Assembly (NCBI RefSeq): GCF_024169655.1
Contig: NZ_JALJWV010000001.1
Coordinates: 3,725,001-3,789,000 of the forward strand
DNA length: 64,000 nucleotides
Direction: 5' to 3'
From: Pseudomonas marginalis
Lineage (GTDB): Bacteria > Pseudomonadota > Gammaproteobacteria > Pseudomonadales > Pseudomonadaceae
This document shows positions 35,788 through 45,365 of this stretch, one piece after another (the stretch's first letter is position 1; each line of letters begins with the position of its first letter). The translations under genes were made by a program, and so were the position numbers. The notes beneath the pieces were generated by a model, which was not told the DNA's origin, ran no database searches, and saw only the letters and a list, made by a program, of their open reading frames with translations.

Positions 35788-36558
35788 TCACTGGGACGGC
35801 GTCGGCAGGGGCGGAATAGCCTCCGTCGGCGGCGGCAGCGTGGGTGCAGCAGGCTCTTGTTGCGGAGCAATCGGTGCGGGCTCGGTCGGAGGTGCGACCG
35901 GCTCGGAAACAACCGGTGCGGCGAGCTCCTGCTTCGGTGCTTCGACTTTTTCGGCGGCCGGCGCGGCTTTAGGCTCAGGCACGCCCAACTCCGCCTTAGG
36001 CTGCTCGGGAATATGTTCGGCCTTCTTCACCTCTTGGGGCAGGAACACATCCACCAGTGAGAAGTAACGCTCATAGAACTTCGGTGCCGAGACAGTCTCA
36101 CTCGCCACCTTCACCATCGAGTCGTCGGTGGAGCCGATCGGCATCGATACCGAGCCCAGCACACCCACACCCAGGCTTGCGGAGTTGTTGACCTTCTTCA
36201 GCGCATAGCGATCCTGCAGGGCGTTGGCAAATATCGTCGAATGATTTTTACCTTTGCCATCGTCCGCGCACACCACGTTGAAGCTGATCTGCATGTGAGT
36301 CTCGCCGGTCTGCTGGAAGCTCTTGTTGCCCACCACCAGCTTCGGATCGCTGCTGGTGATGATGTAACCCTGGCTCAGCAGCGCGCGGCGCGCGGCCTCG
36401 CACGCGGCGATGTCACTGACCGGGTAATCACGGGAGAACGTACCGGAGTCGTCGAAATTCTCGTGCTCGTAAATAGCGGTCTTGGGTGACGAGCAGCCCG
36501 TGGCGCCCGCCAACACCAGCGCCAAGCCGAGGCTACGCAAGTGAAATGATGTCGACAT
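35788..36558 (-). CDS. DUF2242-family lipoprotein with Pro-rich tail
   Basis: The 256-residue protein has a lipobox LVLAGATGCSS at residues ~15-25, so it is a lipoprotein. A conserved globular part follows (DIAACEAARRALLSQGYIIT; VVGNKSFQQTGETHMQISF then NVVCADDG). The last ~75 residues are low-complexity Pro/Ala/Glu-rich, suited to spanning the periplasm or wall. The DUF2242 assignment is from pattern memory. No operon partner. Function unknown. Confidence 0.82.
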   Translation of the reverse strand: MSTSFHLRSLGLALVLAGATGCSSPKTAIYEHENFDDSGTFSRDYPVSDIAACEAARRALLSQGYIITSSDPKLVVGNKSFQQTGETHMQISFNVVCADDGKGKNHSTIFANALQDRYALKKVNNSASLGVGVLGSVSMPIGSTDDSMVKVASETVSAPKFYERYFSLVDVFLPQEVKKAEHIPEQPKAELGVPEPKAAPAAEKVEAPKQELAAPVVSEPVAPPTEPAPIAPQQEPAAPTLPPPTEAIPPLPTPSQ

Positions 36559-36647
36559 TGAAAATCCTGAGGAAAACGATCTGGGCGGTATTGTGCAACA
36601 GAACGAGGCCTTGGCGCGCGCATTCCTGTCGGTAAAACGTCACAAGC

Positions 36648-37547
36648 CTACACAGCGGTGCCTGCAGGAAAAAGCCCGGCGCACATATGGTCAATAAACA
36701 CGCGTAACTTGGCTGATGCATGGCGACTTGATGGCCACAATATCCAGAAACTGCCACGGTGTTCGAGATGATCGTCCAGCACCCGTAGCAAACGCCCCTG
36801 CCCCACGGCCTCGTTGACCATGTAGTCCGGCAGACAGGCGATACCCAATCCCTCGTGTACCACATGGTTGAGGGACTCGATGGTGGTACTGACCAGCGGT
36901 GTACGCAAGGTCGGCTCGGCGGCGCCCGGCACCTGACGCAACGGCCAGTTTTCCAGCTTGCCGGTGGCGCAGAATTTGTGCCGCAGGCACGCGTGATCGT
37001 TGAGATCCTGCGGTTGCTGCGGGGTGCCGTATTGCGCGAAGTAGCCCGGCGTGCCGACAAGCACCAACTGGTAGTAGCCCAGATGACGCGCCATCAAGCG
37101 CGAATCTTCCGGCTTGCCCGTGCGAATCACCGCATCGAAACCTTCCTCGATCACGTCCACCATACGGTCGGAAAAATCCACATCCAACTCGATATCCGGG
37201 TAGGCGCGCATAAAGTCACTGAGTACCGGCATCAACAAACCGCGCACCTGCGGCAGACTGATGCGCAACTTGCCCCGGGGCGCGGCGCTGGCGTCCGTCA
37301 ACTCCTGCTCGGCCGCTTCGACCTCGGCCAGAATGCGCCGCGAACGCTCAAGAAACAGCGAGCCTTCGCTGGTCAGGGTGATGCTGCGCGTGCTGCGGTG
37401 AAACAGCCTTACACCCAGGCGCTCTTCCATGCGCGCGATACTTTTGCCCACGGCCGAAGACGATACCCCCAGCACACGGCCAGCAGCGGTAAAGCTGCGC
37501 GTCTCCGCCACCTGCACAAAGACCGACAGGCTGCTCAAGCTGTCCAT
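36648..37547 (-). CDS. LysR-family regulator divergent from an MFS exporter
   Basis: A 299-residue LysR regulator starting at ATG 37547 (MDSLSSLSVFVQVAETRSFT; HTH AAGRVLGVSSSAVGKSIARM). The substrate-binding domain shows the CrgA-type pattern (LRISLPQVRGLLMPVLSDFM; VIRTGKPEDSRLMARHLG). It is divergent from the MFS gene at 37668 with about 120 bases between, containing GGAC-N6-GTCC (37570-37583), a possible binding site. It is the likely regulator of that transporter. Confidence 0.9.
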   Translation of the reverse strand: MDSLSSLSVFVQVAETRSFTAAGRVLGVSSSAVGKSIARMEERLGVRLFHRSTRSITLTSEGSLFLERSRRILAEVEAAEQELTDASAAPRGKLRISLPQVRGLLMPVLSDFMRAYPDIELDVDFSDRMVDVIEEGFDAVIRTGKPEDSRLMARHLGYYQLVLVGTPGYFAQYGTPQQPQDLNDHACLRHKFCATGKLENWPLRQVPGAAEPTLRTPLVSTTIESLNHVVHEGLGIACLPDYMVNEAVGQGRLLRVLDDHLEHRGSFWILWPSSRHASAKLRVFIDHMCAGLFPAGTAV

Positions 37548-37667
37548 GATGACACCCCGACTGATTACGGACACCTACGTCCGATAAGTTCGGAACCTTA
37601 GCCTGTTTTTCCGCGCACCACAGCCCCTTACTCTGCCGCCTTGCCCCTTTCACATGGATAGAGCGTT

Positions 37668-38834
37668 ATGAGCGACAACCCGTCACTGACCCATTGCCCG
37701 GCGAACGCCCAGCCTGACGCGCTGCCGCTCGGTGGCTTGCTGGCCCTGGCTTGCGCAGGGTTTATTACCATCCTCACCGAAGCCATGCCCGCAGGGCTCC
37801 TGCCGCAGATGGGCGCAGGCCTGGGCGTGTCACCCGCCCTGGTTGGCCAACTGGTCACCCTCTACGCGCTTGGATCGCTGCTTGCAGCCATCCCATTGAC
37901 GCTACTGACGCGTGGTTGGCGCCGCCGACCGCTACTGCTGGTGGCCATTGGTGGCTTTGCCCTGGTCAACAGCGTGACTGCCGTATCCAGTCACTATGGG
38001 CTGACACTGGTAGCGCGCTTTTTCGCCGGGGTATTCGCCGGGTTGCTCTGGGCCCTGTTGGCGGGTTATGCCAGTCGCATGGTCGCCCCTCACCTGCAAG
38101 GCAGGGCGATTGCCATCGCAATGCTTGGCGCGCCGCTGGCCCTGTCCCTGGGCGTGCCGGCCGGCACACTGCTGGGCACTCTCGTTGGCTGGCGCTTGAG
38201 CTTTGCGATCATGACCGGACTGACGCTGGTGCTACTACTCTGGGCGCGCTGGCAACTGCCGGACTTTGCCGGCCAAGCGGCACAACAGCGCCTGGGCCTG
38301 CGCCAGGTGATGACGTTGCGTGGCATTCGCCCGGTGCTTTGGGTGACCTTTACCTACGTGCTGGCCCACAACATTCTCTACACCTACATCGCCCCACTGC
38401 TGGAGCCCGCCGGAATCGAGGCAGATATCGACCGGGTACTGCTGGTGTTTGGCCTCGCGGCGTTGTTGAGCATCTGGCTGGTGGGCCTGCTGATCGATCG
38501 ATGGTTGCGCCCGCTGGTACTGCTCAGTTGCGTGCTGTTTGGCCTGTCGGCGCTGGCGCTGGCGTTCTGGATCGACTCGCCGGCGGTCATCTACACCGCC
38601 GTAGCGGTTTGGGGCCTGGCATTCGGTGGCCTGCCGGCCTTGCTACAAACCGCTCTGGCCAAGTCCGCTGGCGAGTCGGCGGACGCTGCGCAATCGATGC
38701 TGGTGACCGTGTGGAACCTGGGCATTGCCGGTGGCGGGTTAGCGGGGGGGTTGCTGCTGCAGAGTTGGGGCGTGTTCGCGTTTCCCTTGGCGGTAGTTGC
38801 TTTAATGCTGCTGGCCCTTAGCAAACGCCCATGA
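37668..38834 (+). CDS. MFS efflux transporter (AraJ/sugar-efflux-like)
   Basis: The 388-residue inner-membrane protein has twelve hydrophobic segments and the DHA1-type layout. The loop after TM2 reads LTLLTRGWRRRPLLLVAIGG, matching the MFS signature G-x-x-x-D-R-x-G-R/K-R-x-x-L loosely, and TM4 holds ARFFAGVFAGLLWALLAGYA. It probably exports small molecules by proton antiport; the substrate cannot be named. It ends four bases before a strong terminator. Confidence 0.9.
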   Translation: MSDNPSLTHCPANAQPDALPLGGLLALACAGFITILTEAMPAGLLPQMGAGLGVSPALVGQLVTLYALGSLLAAIPLTLLTRGWRRRPLLLVAIGGFALVNSVTAVSSHYGLTLVARFFAGVFAGLLWALLAGYASRMVAPHLQGRAIAIAMLGAPLALSLGVPAGTLLGTLVGWRLSFAIMTGLTLVLLLWARWQLPDFAGQAAQQRLGLRQVMTLRGIRPVLWVTFTYVLAHNILYTYIAPLLEPAGIEADIDRVLLVFGLAALLSIWLVGLLIDRWLRPLVLLSCVLFGLSALALAFWIDSPAVIYTAVAVWGLAFGGLPALLQTALAKSAGESADAAQSMLVTVWNLGIAGGGLAGGLLLQSWGVFAFPLAVVALMLLALSKRP

Positions 38835-38871
38835 AAAAGCCCCCGGTCTTTTCAGGCCGGGGGCTTTTTAT
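38835..38871. terminator. Bidirectional terminator between MFS gene and ppiD
   Basis: AAAAGCCCCCGG and CCGGGGGCTTTT pair around TCTTTTCAGG-type loop bases, giving a strong stem flanked by A and T runs. It can end transcription from both convergent genes. Confidence 0.92.
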
Positions 38872-38882
38872 TCAAACCGAGA

Positions 38883-40757
38883 TCAGTACTTCTTGATCTC
38901 AGCCTTGGTTTCCAACTGCTTGCGGTACGCCGCGAAGTCCTGCTGACCTACACGGGAAGCGAGGAAACGGCGGTATTGCGCCTTCTCGTCGTCCGATGGC
39001 GCCGCCGCTTCGTTGACGTTGTTCAAGCGCACGATCACCAGGCTGCCATCCGTGAGAGTCACGGTGGTGAAGGTCGGTTTGTCCTTGGCCGCAGGCTTGG
39101 GCATGCGGAACAGGGCTTGCAGTACGACCGGGTCGATCGCTTCCTGGCTACGGGTAGCCGCTGCGGTGACTTTCCAGGCCTGACCATCAATGGGCTGGTT
39201 CAGCGGGGTTTTGCCATCACGCAGGCTGGCGATCAACTCATCAGCGTGAGTCTTGGCAGCCGCGCTGGCGCGTTCCTTGGTCATCTGTGTGCGGATCGCC
39301 GCTGCCACGCTTTCCAGCGGCAGTTGCGCAGGCTTCAGGTGTTCTTTGGCCCGCAGCACGATGATGGTTTCCGGGTCGAGCTCGATGGCGGTGCTGTTGG
39401 CACCCTCATCCAACACTTCCGGACTGAACGCGGCAGTGACCACGGCACGGTTGGCTGTAACACCCTCCCCGCCTTCGCGACCAAACGGCGCAGAGGTGTG
39501 AACGGTCAGCTTGAGGTCGGACGCTGGCTGAGCCAGGTCGGAGGCTTCAAATGCCGCATCTTCCAATTGCTTGGTCGCTTCGACAAAACGCTGTTCAACC
39601 TGTTGATTCTTGAGCTCGTGAGTCAGCTTGCCTTTCAGGCTGGCGAACGATGGCACTTCTGGCGCTTCAACGCCCAAGAGCTTGATCAGGTGCCAACCGA
39701 AGGTGCTGCGCACGGGTGCCGAGACCTGATCCTTATTCAAGGCGTACAGGGCTGCTTCGAAGTCCGGATCGTAAACGCCAGGACCGGCAAAGCCGAGGTC
39801 ACCGCCATTGCTGGCCGAACCCGGATCCTGGGAGAACTCCTTGGCCAGGGCTTCAAACTGCTCACCCTTGGCCAGGCGCGCCTGGATTTCTTCGATCTTG
39901 GCCTTGGCTTGCGCCTCGGTGACCTTGTCGTTGACTTCGATCAGGATGTGCGCGGCACGACGCTGCTCAGCGAGGTTGGCGGTTTCTTTCTCATACGCCG
40001 CCTGCAGTTCATCGTCCTTGACGGTGACCTGGTCGAAGAAAGACGACTTCTTCAACTCCAGATAGTCGATGACCACCTGGTCCGGGGTCATGAACTCTTT
40101 GGCGTGCTGGTCGTAGTAAGCCTTGACCTCGTCGTCGGTGAGTTTCACCGCCGCAGGGTTGGCCTTGATATTGACGGTGGCGAAATCGCGGGTCTGTTTT
40201 TCCAGACGAGCGAATGCCAGCACCTGTGCGTCAGTCACGAATGCGCTGGCGCCGATGCCGTTACGAATCTGCTGGATCAGCATTTCCTGGGTCATCATCT
40301 GACGGAACTGCAGACGGCTGTAGCCCAGTTGACGGATCACCTGATCAAAACGCTCGGCGTTGAACTTACCGTCCACCTGGAATTGCGGCGTCTGCAGGAT
40401 CACCTGATCCAGCGCAGCTTCAGAGAAGCTAAACTTGGAATCGGCGGCGCCCTGCAGCTCCAGCTTGCGATCAACCAGCCCCTTGAGGGCGGCGTCGCGC
40501 AGCAGCTTTTCGTCGAGCAAGGAAGCATCGAAATCCTTGCCGAACCGTTGCATCAACTCGCGACGTTGCATGTCGACGGCCTGGCTCAGTTCGGTCTGGC
40601 TGATTGCTTCACCATTGACCTTGGCCACGTCCTGCTTGGTGTTGGTCGAAGCCTGAAAAATAGCCTCGATACCGGTGAACGCCATCAATGCGACGATGAT
40701 CCCGATAATGGTCTTGGCAATCCAGCCTTGTGAATTGTCCCTGATATTTTGCAGCAT
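38883..40757 (-). CDS. ppiD: Peptidyl-prolyl isomerase PpiD (periplasmic chaperone)
   Basis: The 624-residue protein has an N-terminal membrane anchor (WIAKTIIGIIVALMAFTGIE), a SurA-like N domain (KVNGEAISQTELSQAVDMQR), and a parvulin domain (RRAAHILIEVNDKVTEAQAK; FEALAKEFSQDPGSASNGGD; FGWHLIKLLGVE). It is bound to the inner membrane at the Sec translocon and helps folding of outer membrane and periplasmic proteins. Position after hupB is the conserved gammaproteobacterial order, but a hairpin at 40829-40852 separates them. Confidence 0.96.
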   Translation of the reverse strand: MLQNIRDNSQGWIAKTIIGIIVALMAFTGIEAIFQASTNTKQDVAKVNGEAISQTELSQAVDMQRRELMQRFGKDFDASLLDEKLLRDAALKGLVDRKLELQGAADSKFSFSEAALDQVILQTPQFQVDGKFNAERFDQVIRQLGYSRLQFRQMMTQEMLIQQIRNGIGASAFVTDAQVLAFARLEKQTRDFATVNIKANPAAVKLTDDEVKAYYDQHAKEFMTPDQVVIDYLELKKSSFFDQVTVKDDELQAAYEKETANLAEQRRAAHILIEVNDKVTEAQAKAKIEEIQARLAKGEQFEALAKEFSQDPGSASNGGDLGFAGPGVYDPDFEAALYALNKDQVSAPVRSTFGWHLIKLLGVEAPEVPSFASLKGKLTHELKNQQVEQRFVEATKQLEDAAFEASDLAQPASDLKLTVHTSAPFGREGGEGVTANRAVVTAAFSPEVLDEGANSTAIELDPETIIVLRAKEHLKPAQLPLESVAAAIRTQMTKERASAAAKTHADELIASLRDGKTPLNQPIDGQAWKVTAAATRSQEAIDPVVLQALFRMPKPAAKDKPTFTTVTLTDGSLVIVRLNNVNEAAAPSDDEKAQYRRFLASRVGQQDFAAYRKQLETKAEIKKY

Positions 40758-40828
40758 GCGTCCCCCAGAAACGGTTGAACTTCAAAAATTGGCAACCGTG
40801 GAGCGTGGGTAGAGTCCGGATAGAAGAA

Positions 40829-40852
40829 AGGCGCATCCGAGGATGCGCCTTC
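40829..40852 (-). terminator. Terminator-like hairpin downstream of hupB
   Basis: AAGGCGCATCC-GA-GGATGCGCCTT is a perfect eleven-base-pair inverted repeat. Read on the minus strand it is followed by TTCTTCT, a weak T tract. It lies after the structured element at 40862-40945, so that element would be included in the hupB transcript. Confidence 0.75.
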
Positions 40853-40861
40853 TCTCGTAAC

Positions 40862-40945
40862 TGGCGGAGCGGACGGGGGTTAGAACCCACACCCCCGGCG
40901 TGGTGACCCGATGGATACGTGGGTCAGCTGCCGCTCCGCTGCCAG
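40862..40945. ncRNA. Structured RNA candidate between hupB and ppiD
   Basis: A closing stem pairs CTGGC/GCCAG and GGAGCGG/CCGCTCC around a three-base bulge. Inside are two further hairpins: CGGGGGT/ACCCCCG (40874-40897) and GACCC/GGGTC (40905-40925). On the minus strand it begins GGAGCGG and ends CCGCTCCGCCA with a GGTTCTAACC loop, recalling tRNA ends, but no proper D arm or anticodon arm can be drawn. It lies in the 3' region of hupB before a terminator-like hairpin. A cis element, sRNA or tRNA relic are possible; strand unproven. Confidence 0.55.
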
Positions 40946-40990
40946 GCCAGACCTGCGTCGGACCCGGGTAGGTAAAGGCTTGATCGAGGC

Positions 40991-41263
40991 TTAGTTAACG
41001 GCTTCTTTCAGGGCTTTACCGGCTTTGAAACCTGGTTTCTTGGCAGCAGCGATTTGCAGTGCTTTGCCAGTCTGTGGGTTACGGCCAGTGCGAGCTGGAC
41101 GGTCAGTCACAGAGAAAGTACCGAAGCCTACCAGTACCACCGAGTCGCCGGCCTTAAGAGCGCCAGTGACGGATTCGATCACTGCGTCCAGCGCACGGCC
41201 AGCAGCAGCTTTCGGGATATCAGCGGATGCGGCGATAGCATCAATCAGTTCCGACTTGTTCAC
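40991..41263 (-). CDS. hupB: DNA-binding protein HU-beta
   Basis: The 90-residue HU protein uses a GTG start at 41263 with AAGGGG upstream. It gives (M)[19 protein letters not shown], the DNA-binding arm signature [20 protein letters not shown] and the tail [14 protein letters not shown] bends DNA and compacts the nucleoid. It has its own sigma70 promoter (41360-41388) and lies after lon, as in other gammaproteobacteria. Confidence 0.97.
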   Translation of the reverse strand: MNKSELIDAIAASADIPKAAAGRALDAVIESVTGALKAGDSVVLVGFGTFSVTDRPARTGRNPQTGKALQIAAAKKPGFKAGKALKEAVN

Positions 41264-41359
41264 TCTAAGTCCCCTTATATATCTATTGAGTATGATTCTA
41301 AGTTTTTTGGTGAAAGCAAAAACCAGTGCTGAATGGACTACAGACACTTAAGAGCCGCT

Positions 41360-41388
41360 TTATAACAAGGGCTCTAAAAAGCTGTCAA
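41360..41388 (-). promoter_or_regulatory. Sigma70 promoter of hupB
   Basis: On the minus strand TTGACA (41383-41388) and TTATAA (41360-41365) are separated by exactly 17 bases, about 97 bases before the hupB start. A stem AGAGCC/GGCTCT (41352-41375) overlaps the spacer and -10 and could also end lon transcripts. Confidence 0.85.
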
Positions 41389-41411
41389 GGAAGCCCCCAG
41401 GCTTTAACGCA

Positions 41412-43808
41412 TTAATGCGTGCTAATTCTTTCCTTGGAATCAGACTCGCGCTTTTCGTCCTTAGCGACTATCTCCGGAGCCACATCCGGCAAGGGCTCCG
41501 GCGCGTATTGCAGCGCAATTTGCAGGACCTCGTCAATCCATTTAACTGGTTTAATCTGAAGATCTTGCTTGATATTGTCAGGAATTTCCTTCAAGTCGCG
41601 GACATTCTCTTCAGGAATGATCACGGTCTTGATTCCACCCCGGTGTGCGGCGAGCAATTTCTCTTTCAGACCACCGATGGCCAATACCTGCCCACGCAGG
41701 GTGATTTCCCCGGTCATGGCCACATCGGCGCGCACCGGAATGCCGGTCAGGGCCGAAACCAGGGCCGTACACATACCTACGCCAGCGCTAGGGCCGTCTT
41801 TCGGGGTCGCCCCTTCCGGCATGTGGATATGGGTGTCGTGCTTCTCGTGGAAGTCCAGGGGAATCCCCAGGCTCCGGGCGCGGCTGCGCACCACGGTCTG
41901 CGCGGCAGTGATGGATTCGACCATCACGTCACCCAGGGAACCGGTCTTGATCAATTGGCCTTTGCCTGGGATCACCGCAGCTTCGATGGTCAGCAATTCA
42001 CCGCCCACCTGGGTCCACGCCAGGCCAGTCACCTGCCCTACCTGATCCTGCTGCTCAGCCAAGCCGTAACTGAATTTACGCACGCCGAGGTAGTGCTCCA
42101 GCACATCGGCCGTGACCTTCACCGAGAAGCGTTTTTCCAGTGCATGTTCCTTGACCGCCTTGCGGCAAATCTTCGCGATCTGGCGCTCAAGCCCCCGTAC
42201 ACCGGCCTCGCGGGTGTAGTAACGCACCATGTCGCGGATCGACTCGACCGCGAATTCAATCTCGCCTTTCTTCAGGCCATTGGCCGAAATCTGCTTGGGC
42301 GCGAGGTATTTGACGGCGATGTTGATCTTCTCGTCTTCGGTGTAACCCGGCAGACGAATCACCTCCATCCGGTCCAGCAACGCTGGCGGAATGTTCATGG
42401 AGTTGGAGGTACACAGGAACATCACGTCGGACAGGTCGTAGTCGACTTCCAGGTAATGGTCGTTGAAATTGTGGTTCTGCTCGGGATCAAGCACTTCGAG
42501 CAAGGCCGATGCCGGATCGCCACGCATGTCACTGCCCATTTTGTCGATTTCATCGAGCAGGAACAGCGGGTTGCGCACACCCACCTTTGTCATCTTTTGA
42601 ATCAATCTTCCTGGCATCGAACCGATGTATGTCCGGCGATGACCCCGAATTTCCGCTTCATCACGCACGCCGCCGAGAGCCATGCGCACGAATTTACGGT
42701 TGGTGGCATTGGCAATCGACTCGGCCAGGGAGGTTTTACCCACACCAGGCGGACCGACCAGGCATAACACCGGGCCACGAATTTTCTTCACGCGCTTTTG
42801 CACCGCGAGGTATTCGAGAATGCGTTCTTTGACTTCTTCGAGGCCATAGTGGTCGGCGTCGAGGATATCTTCGGCGCGAGCCAGGTCCAGGCGGACCTTG
42901 GTCTGAGCCTTCCACGGCACCTGCACCAGCCAATCGATGTAGGAACGAACCACAGTGGCTTCGGCCGACATCGGCGACATTTGCTTGAGCTTGTTCAGCT
43001 CTGCATTGGCTTTGGTCAGGGCGTCTTTCGGCAGGCCGGCGGCATCGATGCGCTTTTTCAGCTCTTCGATTTCGTTGTGGCCTTCCTCGCTGTCGCCGAG
43101 TTCTTTCTGAATGGCCTTCATCTGCTCATTCAGGTAGTACTCGCGCTGGCTGCGCTCCATTTGTTTCTTCACGCGACCACGGATGCGTTTTTCAACCTGC
43201 AGCAGGTCGATTTCGGCATCGAGCAGCGCCAGGACGTGTTCGACACGGGCCGGCAGGTCGATGATTTCGAGGATGTCTTGCTTCTGCTCGATTTTCAGCG
43301 CCATGTGCGCGGCCATGGTGTCGACCAGGCGACTAGGCTCATCAATGCTGTTGAGGGAAGACAGGACTTCAGCCGGGACTTTCTTGCCCAACTGCACATA
43401 CTGCTCGAACTGCGAGAGCAGGCTGCGTACAAATACTTCGGACTCGCGCTCCGGGGCCTCGACTTCGTCGATCAGCACCACTTCGGCCCGCAGGTGGCCG
43501 TCCACCTCCATGAAACGCTCGACCGCACCACGCTGCTCACCTTCCACCAGCACCTTGACGGTGCCATCGGGCAGCTTGAGCAGTTGCAGGACAGTCGCAA
43601 CGGTACCGACGCGATACAGGGCATCTTCGCCTGGATCATCATCAGCAGGGTTTCTCTGGGCCAACAGCAGGATCTGCTTGTCGCCCGTCATCGCAGCCTC
43701 GAGGGCTTCGATAGACTTCTCGCGCCCCACGAACAGCGGGATAACCATGTGCGGATAGACGACGACATCACGCAACGGCAGGAGAGGCAATTCGATGGTT
43801 GTCTTCAT
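41412..43808 (-). CDS. lon: ATP-dependent protease Lon
   Basis: The 798-residue Lon starts at ATG 43808 (MKTTIELPLLPLRDVVVYPH). It has the N-terminal substrate-recognition domain, AAA+ module with Walker A GPPGVGKTSLAESIA and Walker B LFLLDEIDKMGSD, and protease domain with Ser in PKDGPSAGVGM and Lys in GGLKEKLLAAHRGG. It degrades misfolded and regulatory proteins in the cytoplasm. A sigma32-like promoter at 43851-43878 precedes it. The C-terminal tail is acidic and lysine-rich. Confidence 0.97.
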   Translation of the reverse strand: MKTTIELPLLPLRDVVVYPHMVIPLFVGREKSIEALEAAMTGDKQILLLAQRNPADDDPGEDALYRVGTVATVLQLLKLPDGTVKVLVEGEQRGAVERFMEVDGHLRAEVVLIDEVEAPERESEVFVRSLLSQFEQYVQLGKKVPAEVLSSLNSIDEPSRLVDTMAAHMALKIEQKQDILEIIDLPARVEHVLALLDAEIDLLQVEKRIRGRVKKQMERSQREYYLNEQMKAIQKELGDSEEGHNEIEELKKRIDAAGLPKDALTKANAELNKLKQMSPMSAEATVVRSYIDWLVQVPWKAQTKVRLDLARAEDILDADHYGLEEVKERILEYLAVQKRVKKIRGPVLCLVGPPGVGKTSLAESIANATNRKFVRMALGGVRDEAEIRGHRRTYIGSMPGRLIQKMTKVGVRNPLFLLDEIDKMGSDMRGDPASALLEVLDPEQNHNFNDHYLEVDYDLSDVMFLCTSNSMNIPPALLDRMEVIRLPGYTEDEKINIAVKYLAPKQISANGLKKGEIEFAVESIRDMVRYYTREAGVRGLERQIAKICRKAVKEHALEKRFSVKVTADVLEHYLGVRKFSYGLAEQQDQVGQVTGLAWTQVGGELLTIEAAVIPGKGQLIKTGSLGDVMVESITAAQTVVRSRARSLGIPLDFHEKHDTHIHMPEGATPKDGPSAGVGMCTALVSALTGIPVRADVAMTGEITLRGQVLAIGGLKEKLLAAHRGGIKTVIIPEENVRDLKEIPDNIKQDLQIKPVKWIDEVLQIALQYAPEPLPDVAPEIVAKDEKRESDSKERISTH

Positions 43809-43850
43809 GATTTCGCCTCTATGACAGTTGAAAAGTAAGCATGAAACCAA

Positions 43851-43878
43851 GATGGGGGCTGCTAGCAAAAAAAACAAG
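43851..43878 (-). promoter_or_regulatory. Heat-shock (sigma32/RpoH) promoter of lon
   Basis: On the minus strand CTTGTTT (43872-43878) and CCCCATC (43851-43857) are 14 bases apart, a good match to CTTGAAA-N13/14-CCCCATNT. It is 43 bases before the lon ATG. Confidence 0.82.
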
Positions 43879-43924
43879 CTCAATGCCAGCAGTTAAACGC
43901 AGGAAAAACACACCCTTAAAACAA

Positions 43925-43946
43925 AAGGGGCCCCTAAAGGCCCCTT
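43925..43946 (-). terminator. Terminator downstream of clpX
   Basis: AAGGGGCC-CCTAAA-GGCCCCTT is a perfect eight-base-pair stem; on the minus strand it is followed by TTGTTTT. It separates clpX from lon. Confidence 0.88.
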
Positions 43947-43969
43947 GTTGTTATGCAGCTGCAGGACGC

Positions 43970-45253
43970 TTACGCGTCTGGCGCAGCCTTGGCAGCCGGC
44001 TCACTGTTTTCGTAGATATACAGTGGCTTGGACTTACCTTCGATAACGCTTTCGTCGATCACCACTTTACTCACCTCGGACTGCGAGGGAATTTCGTACA
44101 TGGTGTCGAGCAATACGCCTTCGAGAATCGAACGCAGGCCACGCGCACCGGTCTTGCGCTCCAGTGCCCGCTTGGCCACTGATTTGAGTGCATCGGTACG
44201 GAACTCGAGGTCTACGCCTTCCATTTCGAACAGCTTGGCATATTGCTTGGTCAGGGCGTTTTTCGGCTCGGTGAGGATCTGAATCAGAGCAGCCTCATCC
44301 AACTCGTCCAATGTCGCCAGGACCGGCAGACGACCAACGAATTCAGGGATCAGACCAAACTTGACCAAATCGTCAGGTTCAACTTCACGCAGGGACTCGC
44401 CCACCTTCTTGCCTTCTTCCTTGCTGCGCACTTCTGCACTGAAACCGATGCCGCCGCGGGTGGAGCGGTTTTGAATAACCTTTTCCAGACCGGAGAATGC
44501 ACCGCCGCAGATGAACAGGATATTGCGCGTATCAACCTGAAGGAATTCCTGCTGCGGGTGCTTGCGGCCACCTTGTGGCGGTACGGAAGCAACCGTGCCT
44601 TCGATCAGTTTCAGCAAGGCTTGCTGCACGCCTTCACCGGAAACATCCCGAGTGATCGACGGGTTGTCGGACTTGCGCGAAATCTTGTCGATTTCGTCGA
44701 TGTAGACAATACCCATCTGGGCTTTCTCTACGTCGTAGTCGCACTTCTGCAGCAACTTCTGAATGATGTTCTCGACGTCTTCACCCACGTAGCCAGCCTC
44801 GGTGAGGGTGGTAGCGTCGGCGATGGTGAACGGAACGTTCAGCAGGCGAGCAAGGGTTTCTGCAAGCAGGGTTTTACCCGAGCCTGTAGGACCGATCAGC
44901 AAGATGTTGCTCTTGCCGAGCTCGACTTCGTCGTTTTTCTTGTCACGCTGGTTCAAGCGCTTGTAGTGGTTGTACACCGCTACGGCCAGAACCTTTTTTG
45001 CACGCTCTTGACCAATCACGTACTGATCAAGGATGCCGCTGATTTCTTTAGGCGAAGGCAATTTATGCGCACTGCTCTCGGCCTGGGCTTCCTGCACCTC
45101 CTCACGGATGATGTCATTGCACAGGTCGACGCACTCGTCGCAGATAAAGACCGAGGGGCCGGCAATCAATTTGCGCACTTCATGCTGGCTTTTGCCACAG
45201 AAGGAGCAATAGAGCAGCTTGCCGTTGTCCTCGCCGTTGCGGGTGTCAGTCAT
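43970..45253 (-). CDS. clpX: ATP-dependent Clp protease ATP-binding subunit ClpX
   Basis: The 427-residue AAA+ unfoldase starts at ATG 45253. The N-terminal zinc-binding domain has [10 protein letters not shown] and [12 protein letters not shown]. Walker A is [17 protein letters not shown], Walker [14 protein letters not shown], and the ClpP-contacting IGF-type loop is GIGFSAEV. It unfolds tagged substrates and threads them into ClpP. It is encoded just after clpP, with a GCGGGCTT/AAGCCCGC hairpin (45302-45321) between. Confidence 0.97.
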   Translation of the reverse strand: MTDTRNGEDNGKLLYCSFCGKSQHEVRKLIAGPSVFICDECVDLCNDIIREEVQEAQAESSAHKLPSPKEISGILDQYVIGQERAKKVLAVAVYNHYKRLNQRDKKNDEVELGKSNILLIGPTGSGKTLLAETLARLLNVPFTIADATTLTEAGYVGEDVENIIQKLLQKCDYDVEKAQMGIVYIDEIDKISRKSDNPSITRDVSGEGVQQALLKLIEGTVASVPPQGGRKHPQQEFLQVDTRNILFICGGAFSGLEKVIQNRSTRGGIGFSAEVRSKEEGKKVGESLREVEPDDLVKFGLIPEFVGRLPVLATLDELDEAALIQILTEPKNALTKQYAKLFEMEGVDLEFRTDALKSVAKRALERKTGARGLRSILEGVLLDTMYEIPSQSEVSKVVIDESVIEGKSKPLYIYENSEPAAKAAPDA

Positions 45254-45301
45254 TCGTTCGATCCAAATCCGATAGGCTTGCAACACAAGATGAAGGCTTA
45301 T

Positions 45302-45321
45302 GCGGGCTTTTTCAAGCCCGC
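45302..45321. terminator. Stem-loop between clpP and clpX
   Basis: GCGGGCTT and AAGCCCGC form an eight-base-pair stem around TTTC. No T tract follows on the minus strand, so it is more likely a processing or attenuation hairpin than a full terminator. Confidence 0.55.
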
Positions 45322-45365
45322 AGGTGATCGGACTTGCCGACCAGCCCTATTTTGAGCTGCTTATA

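Noticed and set aside
40862..40945. A tRNA gene
   Set aside because: A seven-base acceptor-like stem and CCA are present on the minus strand, but no D arm, anticodon arm or five-base T stem can be formed; recorded instead as a structured RNA candidate.
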